Below are positions 57,626 to 64,000 of a DNA stretch of 64,000 bases, in pieces. The notes below the pieces were generated by a model. It worked only from the letters and a program-made list of their open reading frames with translations. It was not told the DNA's origin and ran no database searches. The position numbers were made by a program, and so were the translations under genes. Location: positions 5,311,620 to 5,375,619 of the forward strand of contig JAJEKV010000072.1 in the NCBI GenBank assembly GCA_021234155.1. The letters are read 5' to 3'. This DNA is from Isoetes taiwanensis. Lineage: Eukaryota; Streptophyta; Lycopodiopsida; Isoetales; Isoetaceae. How positions within the stretch are numbered: position 1 is the first letter of the stretch; each line of letters begins with the position of its first letter.

Positions 57626-58095
57626 GTTTCGACGAATATGCAGGGCGGCATAGAGCAGGAGGCCAAACAAGTGGGGAATCATCCGCGACGCACAACGACA
57701 GGTCGCTGAGGTACTACCTGCCACTGCTGCTAGACGGGAGAATAGCGGTGGTACACCGCAAATTCAGCCCTAGGGGTGAGGAAGGAGTGTTCATGCTGAT
57801 TGCACTCTCAGGCTTCGGCAGGCATGCTCGAATAGCGGCAAATGTCGACTACGCTGTCCTAGTCAAGAGAGCAATGACACTTGACCTCTTCGACTTCGCC
57901 ATACCTCATCGACGTCAGGCGAGATTAGCGGTGGCCGCGGCCCTCACATCCGACCGCAGAGTGGAAGACTTGGCGAGAGCCTTGCAGGGCGGCTCGTCAG
58001 CAAGCGTCTTCAGGAACTTGGGTCACTCGGTAGGAACGGCCCAAGTTAAGAAGTTCCTTGAGGACAACCCATCTTACAGGCGATTTCAAGATTAG
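57626..58095 (+). pseudogene. ORF2 of B/F, last segment
   Basis: Resumes with FDEYAGRHRAGGQTSGES, matching DDFSGKAQATSSG in A, then RYYLPLLLDGRIAVVHRKFS, GEEGVFMLIALSGFGRHARI, LDLFDFAIPHRRQARLAVAA and the end VKKFLEDNPSYRRFQD with a stop at 58093-58095. Unbroken for about 155 codons. Rich in Arg and hydrophobic residues; possibly the folded C-terminal domain. No known family. Confidence 0.75.
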
Positions 58096-58317
58096 TTAGA
58101 CTCTTGATCCCGGAGACTTTTTGTACCAAAATATTATATAAAATAAATATAATTTCTTGTTGCACTTCAAATGCTTTGTTGATGTAATTTGTGTCCCCAA
58201 CTATACCAACAAACATAATAATGCAAGAGAACAAGCTAAAACTAACTACATAGCCATGAACTACTTGTGTATGCAGCTAGAGGTCTAGGCTCAGGGGAAC
58301 GACAACGCCGAGACCAT

Positions 58318-59620
58318 ATGGAAGAACAGAGTCCACCCAGGCCACCCCCGAGGAATTTGGACCCAGAACCCCAGAAGAGGAAATATCACAGATGAGAACG
58401 GACTTAGAGCAGATAAAGGCTTTGCTGGCCGCACAAGCAGGAGCGGGGTCGGTGGGCAACGCTCAGTTGCCTCAAGCATCAGCTCGGAAAATAGGAAGGG
58501 ACAAGAAGAGGAGCAAGAGAAGGAGGTCCTCCAGCTCGGAATCCTCCGACTCAAGTTCAGATTCAGACTCCGACTCCGAGGAAGACGAAGAGCATACCCA
58601 GGACCGAACAGATGGAAGGCAGAGGAACACTGCAGATGCAAGGCAGAGGGACGCCATAGAAGGACGACAAAGGGACACCAGGGCCTCTGACTACCAGAAG
58701 AAGGTAGATTCTGCACTGGGCAATGTATGGAAGGCCCGGAAACTGGAACAGTTCTCGGGGGAGAACAGGTCAGGATTAGAAGCAGAGGCATGGCTGGACG
58801 AAATGAGTGAGTACGGCAATGCTTATGGCATGAAGGATAAAGACAAAGGCAGAGTGGCAACAACCAACTTGAAAGGAGCCGCACGGATTTGGTGGAAGGG
58901 TTATGCAAAGGCACATGGCTTAAGCAGGGATGCTTGTAAGTTCAGAAAGTTTGCTAAAGCCTTCAAGCGCCATTACGTCCCAAGAGAGCACAAGTCCAGC
59001 ATGATGCAGCAGTTCTATAGGTTCAACAGGGAAACAAATCAGTCCAGAAATACACAGAGGAATTCATGAGGCTAAGACTTTATGTGCCAAAGTTAGGCGA
59101 AAAACATGCGGTAGAGAGCTACATTGAGGGCCTGAATGAGGAGATCCGCAAGCTTGTAAGGGCAATAAATCCTAAGACAGTATCAGAAGCAGAGTCCAAG
59201 GCAATAAGCTTGCAAGGAACAGGACCTCAGAATAGCGGGCAGAGGCAGCAGCATTACCAGGATAAAGGCAAGGCAACAGGGAGTTATAGCCCTAGGGCAG
59301 CCAGTCCAGGTCCAGCTAGAGCCCCATATGGTGGCAACCAGGGGAAACAGCAGGAGAAGAAGCAGGTGTCCTTCAAGGACAAGCAGGAGGCTATGCCCAA
59401 GGAAAAGAGACAGGAGTGCATAGAAAAGCAGCTTTGCTTCAGGTGCTTCCAGCCAGGCCATAGGACAGCGAACTGCCCCTACGTCATGAGTGCAGCACTA
59501 GCAGAATTGGGAGATTGGGACATTCTGTCTGACGACGGCGAGGAAGGCCGCGACTACATTCAGGGTGAGTGTCACATCTTTGCCGCAATAGATACAGAGC
59601 AAGCAGAGAGCCGTATAAAG
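58318..59620 (+). pseudogene. gag: gag of chromovirus B/F (broken)
   Basis: The exact start is unclear; the frame is good from about 58340 (EEFGPRTPEEEISQMRTDLE). Residues 25-100 are an Arg/Ser/Asp-rich segment (KRSKRRRSSSSESSDSSSDS). The gag core has EAEAWLDEMSEYGNAYGMKD, RIWWKGYAKAHGLSRDACKF and FAKAFKRHYVPREHKSS. A one-base frameshift lies at about 59027. The second half has MRLRLYVPKLGEKHAVESYI and the zinc knuckle CFRCFQPGHRTANC (CX2CX4HX4C). Another frameshift at about 59605 leads to protease. Only two small breaks. Confidence 0.92.
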
Positions 59621-61485
59621 TAATTTCCACAGTAGGGAAGGCCAAGACCAAGTCCTTCATAGTCTTGATAGACTCAGGAAGTAGCCATAACTTTGCATCC
59701 CCCAGAATGGTTCAAATGTTGAAGTTGAAACCACTAAAGTCAAAGCCAAGGCCCGTTGTCTTAGCAAGTGGAGCAATAAGGCAGATGGCAGGCAAGAGAA
59801 TTAACTTCGACATCGACTTGCCAGGGATTAATATCCAGATGGGGGCAGAAGTAATGGGCATTGGCAAGTATGACCTGATCATAGGAATGGAGTATCTTGG
59901 GCCAGCAGGAGCCATTATTGATTGTGGAAAGCGGAAGGTGATCTTCCCAACACCCGACGGCAAGATCATTGAGATCACAGGTAAAGAAGTTGTTCCCATC
60001 ATGCAGTGTATGTCTTCTAAGCGGCTGTTCAAGTGCATCAAGAGCGAGCAGGTAGCATACATCTTCAAGCTTGAGATTAATGAACCAGAGTCAGAAGAAA
60101 GCAAAGAAGACAAGGTGCTCAGCAAGTTGCCGAAGCAAATAGCTAAGCTGATCACGGAATTCCACGATCTCTTTCCAGATGAGATCAAGTAGCTTCCTCC
60201 TTACATGGGAGTCGAGTGTGAAATAGCACTCGAACCGGGAATGAAGCCGACAAGTAAGGCTCCATACAGAATGACGACGCAGGAGTTGACGGAGCTAAAG
60301 AACCAATTGCAGGAGTTGCTCGACCTAGGCTTCATTAGACCTAGCGTCTCGCCGTTCGGAGCGCCCATCCTGTTTGTTAAGAAGAAGGATGGCAGTTTAA
60401 GGATGTGCATAGACTATAGGCAGTTGAACAAGCACACCATTAAGAATAAGTATGCACTCCTTAGATCAGATGACTTGATGGATCAGCTCCAAGGTGCAAA
60501 GGTCTTCTCCAAAATCGACTTAAGGTCAGGCTATCATCAGATCAGGATAAAGGAAGAAGATATCCACAAGACCGCCTTCAGAACGCAGTATGGGCATTAT
60601 AAGTTCACGGTAATGCCTTTCGGCTTATCGAATGCCCCCGCGACGTTCATGAGGCTCATGAACGACATCTTCAGGGAGTTCTTAGACACCTTTGTGATTG
60701 TATTCTTTGATGACATTTTGGTGTATAGCAGATCCCTTGAAGAGCACGTACAACACTTAAGGAGAGTGCTAGAAAGTTGAGGAGGCACCGGTTATGCGCC
60801 AAGTTGTCGGTGTCACCGCCGCTTGGAAGGTGGAATACCTGGGTCATGTGATCTCAAGTGAAGGAATCTCGGCGGATCCTGCCAAGATTGAAGCCGCTAT
60901 TCGAAGGCCGGCGCCGAAGAATGTGCATGAAGTCCCGTTTTCTCGGCCTAGCGGTACTACGGGAAGTTAAGTGAAAAACTTTGCTAAGATAGCGCCCCGG
61001 AATAACGACTTGACGAGGGCGAGAAGGTGAAAGATTGGGCGAACATTGGCACAAGAAAGCCCAAGCAGGGTTTGAAGTGTTGAGCCCCAGTCCTAACCCT
61101 GCCGGACCCAGAGAAAGATAAGCTTGTAGCGACAGACGCGAGTAAGATAGCTACAGTGCAAAGTGCTCATGCAAGAAGAGTGTGTGGTAGCGTATGATTC
61201 CGGGAAGATGAACGACGCCGAACGCTACTACCCCACCCACAATCAGGAATTGCTTATGGTTGTCGGGGCATTAAGAATTTGGAGGCACTATCTTTGGGAA
61301 GGAAGTTCTAGTTGGATACGCACCATCGAGCCTCCAAGATGTATTCACGCAAACCACACCTCAACCCGAGGCGAGAAGGTGGATGGAGTTCCTTGAAGAG
61401 TATGACTTTGACATAGTCTACAAGCCAGGGAAGCTCAATGTGGTAGCGGATGCGCTTTCAAGGCATCCCCTGACAACTAGAGTGC
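59590..61485 (+). pseudogene. pol: Protease, reverse transcriptase and RNase H of chromovirus B/F (broken)
   Basis: The protease keeps its active site in VLIDSGSSHNFASP (about 59668) and DLIIGMEYL. An in-frame TAG at 60190 replaces the CAG present in A. Reverse transcriptase 60205-61100: [68 protein letters not shown] (catalytic DD at about 60710). Frame breaks at 60778 and several between 60840 and 61130. RNase H has ATDASK, NQELLMVVGALRIWRHYLW and VADALSRHPL. Domain order is standard for Ty3/gypsy. Confidence 0.94.
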
Positions 61486-62790
61486 ATTGCAATGCAATTT
61501 CGACGCTCTCAAATGACTTTGGTAAGAAGATTGAAGAGTCCTTGCCAACGGGCGTGGATTTCAAGGAAGTATGGGCAAGCCTCTCTAGGGAGGCTAGAAC
61601 GGATAAGGAGCGGGAAGCCTTTAAACATTATAAGAAGGAAGGCAACCTGTTATACCATAAGAACAAGTTGTGCGTGCATCTCATCATCGTGTAAGGAAAT
61701 TGATCCTCCATGACACGCCAAAACAGCCCAATAGCTGGCCATGCGGGATTCATGAAAACATATTTCAAAGTCTTGCAGCGAGCTATCACTGCCAGGAATG
61801 AAGAAGCAAGTAGCTCGCTACATCGAGAATGTCGGCTATGTCGCCAGACGGCGAAGCGGCCTTCAATTCCGGGAGCATTAGAGCCATTAGCGGTGCCAAA
61901 CGCTAAGTGGGAGGTGATCAGCATGGATTTCATCACAGGGCTTCCAAGAACAGTAAGGGGAAAGGATGCCTTGATGGTAGTGGTCGACAAGTTGTCGAAA
62001 ATGGCACATTTTGTGCCTTGCAGAACCACAGATACGGCCATGGATACAGCAAAGCTCTTCACCAAAGAGATCTTTAGGCTTCATGGCATGCCAAGGGAGA
62101 TTATCTCCGACAGGGATCCGAAGTTTATGAGTGCCTTCTGGCAAGACCTCTTTGCGACCATTCAGACGAAACTATCCATGAGCATGGCGTATCATCCTCA
62201 GACGGATGGCCAAACGGAGCGGACCAACAGGATTTTGGAGGACATGCTACGGAACTATGTCTAGAATAAGCAAGGTATGTGGGAAGAATTTATTCACTTG
62301 GTGGAGTTTGCATACAATAGCACCAAGCAGGAATCATCCCAAATGTTGCCGTTTATGATTAATTATGGCTATCAGTGCCTAACTCCAGACACTTGGCATA
62401 ATCCCGTGTCAAAAGTAGAAGTTTCGCAGCAGATGTTGGCCGATATGCAGCAGCTCGTGGAAGAAGTTAGAGGATATTTGCTAGCAGCAAGAAGTCGACA
62501 GAAGAGCATCGCCGACAAGCATCGAACGGTCAGAGAGTTCAAAGTTGGAGATGATGTTTGGCTCAAGATCAAGGTCAAGCAGGCGAAGCTCAGGATCGGG
62601 AATTGCAAGAAGCTTGCTCCAAGGTGGGCTGGACCTTTCCGAATAGTCAAGAGAGTAGGTAATCAATCCTACAAGCTAGACTTGCCAGCACACCTAAAGA
62701 TTCATAAGGTCTTCCACGTGAGTTTGTTGAAGAAGCACACTCCAAATCCAGACGAAGTGACACTCCAACGTTGTTGGAAATGACAGAGGA
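61486..62790 (+). pseudogene. pol: Integrase of chromovirus B/F (broken)
   Basis: Zinc-binding region: IAGHAGFMKTYFK and ECRLCRQTAKR, damaged at 61770-61860 by small indels. The catalytic core is intact: VISMDFITGLP, REIISDRDPKFMSAFWQDLF, and PQTDGQTERTNRILEDML (third acidic residue). A TAG at 62262 interrupts it. The C-terminal part carries KKLAPRWAGPFRIVKRVGNQ (GPY/F-type module) and HKVFHVSLLKKHTPNPDE. Joins new cDNA to host DNA. Confidence 0.94.
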
Positions 62791-63016
62791 GCAGCTGGAA
62801 ATAGTTTCAGAATTGATTCTTGATAAAGCTTTCAAGAAAACAAGGAGGTCGGAGTTCCTCCAATATTTGGTTAAGTGGAAACACTTACCGGTGGAAGACG
62901 CGACGTGGGTACTTAAGAAAGATCTAGTAAAGCAGTACCCGCACTTTATGGAGCAATGGGACGGCAAAGTCATCTCCGAAGAAATCGGCTCAGGCATGTC
63001 GATTTGTGTAGATTAG
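62771..63016 (+). CDS. Chromodomain at the integrase C-terminus of B/F
   Basis: Frame +1 to the integrase end, 81 codons. ILDKAFKKTRRSEFLQYLVK followed by WKHLPVEDATWVLKKDL and FMEQW is a chromodomain (YLVKWK, then ATW). It places these elements among chromoviruses. The stop at 63014-63016 follows SGMSICVD. Chromodomains of such integrases bind histone H3 tails or heterochromatin; whether this one binds methyl-lysine cannot be told, as the first cage aromatic is not obvious. Confidence 0.92.
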   Translation: MLEMTEEQLEIVSELILDKAFKKTRRSEFLQYLVKWKHLPVEDATWVLKKDLVKQYPHFMEQWDGKVISEEIGSGMSICVD

Positions 63017-63888
63017 TTCTTGTATAGTTAAGATTAATCTACGCATGCAACCTATGCTAGGTATGGGTCACATGCGTCGTTACCGATGATGGGACCACTA
63101 CGGTGATCTCTAGGGCATGGTGTAATGTCAATGTAGGCATGACCGCGTTTTAGCTTGGGCGAGTGGAAGGTAGATTAGAAAGTCTACTTCTGTCCCACGG
63201 AAGTAGACGACCTCGAGAGAAAGGAGATCATTAAGGAATGCATTGATAGGAAAGCACCTCTAGCCCCATATATGCTTTGATAGGAGGAATCAGGCCTTCA
63301 CGCCCCTTATACGGGAAGGACCTATCCTCCACGCTGGGCAACTAGGGTGTAGGCATGAGCGGCATATAGGCATATAGGTGCTGTCTCCACGGCCATAATG
63401 GAAGATTCACCCTCTTCCTACGCCGGGAGATTAGCCATGCATCCATGTAGATAGGTGGGGTGGTCACCATACAACCAAAATTTTATTAATAATTAAAATT
63501 GTACTAACATAGTGTCGACCTGCAGGCCAATAGAGCGCTCGGGAGGGCAAGGAGGTCGAGCTATGAAGACTTGCAACACAAATTTTGTTGGAATGTGTTG
63601 CAAGGAATGAAGAGCACCTCGAACAATAATTGTAGTTATGAAATGATAAATTTTGATAAACTTAATTGTCGTGATAAGTAAAACTATGGAGTAACTTACT
63701 TAAAGATGTTATGAATTGATAAGTTATTTCATAATATAATGGCGTCATAATGTTCTAAAAATATTACCTTAATGTAATCCTAATAAATGTGTAAATATCA
63801 TAGTAGCATATCGTATGTATCAGGTTGATTGCAGGTTAGGATGACCCCAAGGTGGGGAGACCCACGATGCTGCGGACAGCATCATTTC
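63017..63888 (+). promoter_or_regulatory. 3' noncoding region of B/F with two hairpins
   Basis: No ORF. Hairpin 1: CTTGCAACACA (63570-63580) with TGTGTTGCAAG (63594-63604). Hairpin 2: GATGCTG/CAGCATC at about 63866-63883, lying between two copies of AAGGTGGGGAGA. The block is conserved in A, E and G. Confidence 0.8.
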
Positions 63889-63901
63889 AAGGTGGGGAGA
63901 A
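63889..63901 (+). other. Polypurine tract of B/F
   Basis: AAGGTGGGGAGAA abuts the LTR; a second AAGGTGGGGAGA lies 40 bp upstream (63849-63860). Confidence 0.9.
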
Positions 63902-64000
63902 TGTGACGTTCGGGAGATATCGGTCCCGGGGCGTATCTTTATCGCATCACCGTCACAGCATACACGCCACTCGACCGACGCAATACGACGATAGCCAAGT
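63902..64000 (+). repeat. 3' LTR of B/F, cut by the window edge
   Basis: TGTGACGTTCGGGAGATATC onward aligns with the start of the 5' LTR at 41282 up to GATAGCCAAGT. Confidence 0.88.

Larger units (their letters stand above)
41282..64000 (+). mobile_element. Chromovirus B/F, one element split by two insertions; extends past the window
   Basis: 5' LTR 41282-42954, primer site, H3-like gene, ORF2, gag-pol, 3' LTR from 63902. Left and right parts join because ORF2 is interrupted at 45806 (pogo) and at about 50460, and resumes at 49657 and about 57628 in matching order to ORF2 of A. The alternative 3' LTR at 52493 belongs to another element (G). The LTR at 63902 resembles the 5' LTR more closely (CGGGA then GATAT, CCCGGG, GATAGCCAAGT). 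Confidence 0.85.

Noticed and set aside
58472-58914. Reverse-strand Ser/Leu-rich ORFs opposite gag
   Set aside because: Antisense of the Arg/Ser/Asp-rich gag segment; no conserved frame in A.

Overview
Nuclear DNA of a land plant or close streptophyte, almost certainly an intergenic, transposon-packed region. Support: Ty3/gypsy chromoviruses with an initiator-tRNA-Met primer site, Ty1/copia, plant-type L1 LINEs with a DUF4283-like ORF1, an intron-bearing pogo transposon, TATA plus telo-box promoters, and exons of a plant-type DExH RNA helicase. I see no rRNA or tRNA gene, no CRISPR, and no clearly intact host gene. The species cannot be named; a large-genome non-seed plant is a guess.

Layout. 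1-752 and 13961-14969 are the two halves of a gene-like unit split by chromovirus A (753-13955, flanked by GAGAG). The same unit lies unsplit at about 35667-37430. 15901-19332 is a decayed L1 LINE; 19654-22856 is the ORF1 part of a second L1; both abut reverse-oriented LTR sequence. 22857-30027 is a reverse-strand gypsy element (E) ending in its 3' LTR. 30049-30467 is a fold-back element. 31056-31450 holds exons of a DExH helicase. 31609-34205 is the 5' end of chromovirus D. 37425-38672 is an unrecognised ORF. 39161-41281 is a reverse-strand copia element. From 41282 to the window end runs chromovirus B/F (5' LTR at 41282, 3' LTR starting at 63902), split by a complete pogo transposon (45808-49654) and by a composite insertion of about 7.2 kb (50460-57628). 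That insertion carries a gypsy 3' end, a LINE fragment, a DDE-like gene and an FCP1-like phosphatase gene.

Main discovery. The A, B and D chromoviruses carry, between the 5' LTR and gag, a gene for a histone H3-like protein. It has a MARTKQ-type N-terminal tail, a long charged linker, and a C-terminal H3 histone fold with H3/CENH3 signatures. It has its own TATA plus telo-box promoter and is flanked by imperfect palindromes spaced about 200 bp apart, close to a nucleosome repeat. A second accessory gene, ORF2, has a strongly acidic segment and its own promoter. gag-pol follows and ends in a chromodomain, a family that commonly binds methylated H3 tails. The element family thus appears to carry both a histone H3 and an H3-reading domain. 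All copies here contain frameshifts or stops, so they are relics or badly base-called copies.
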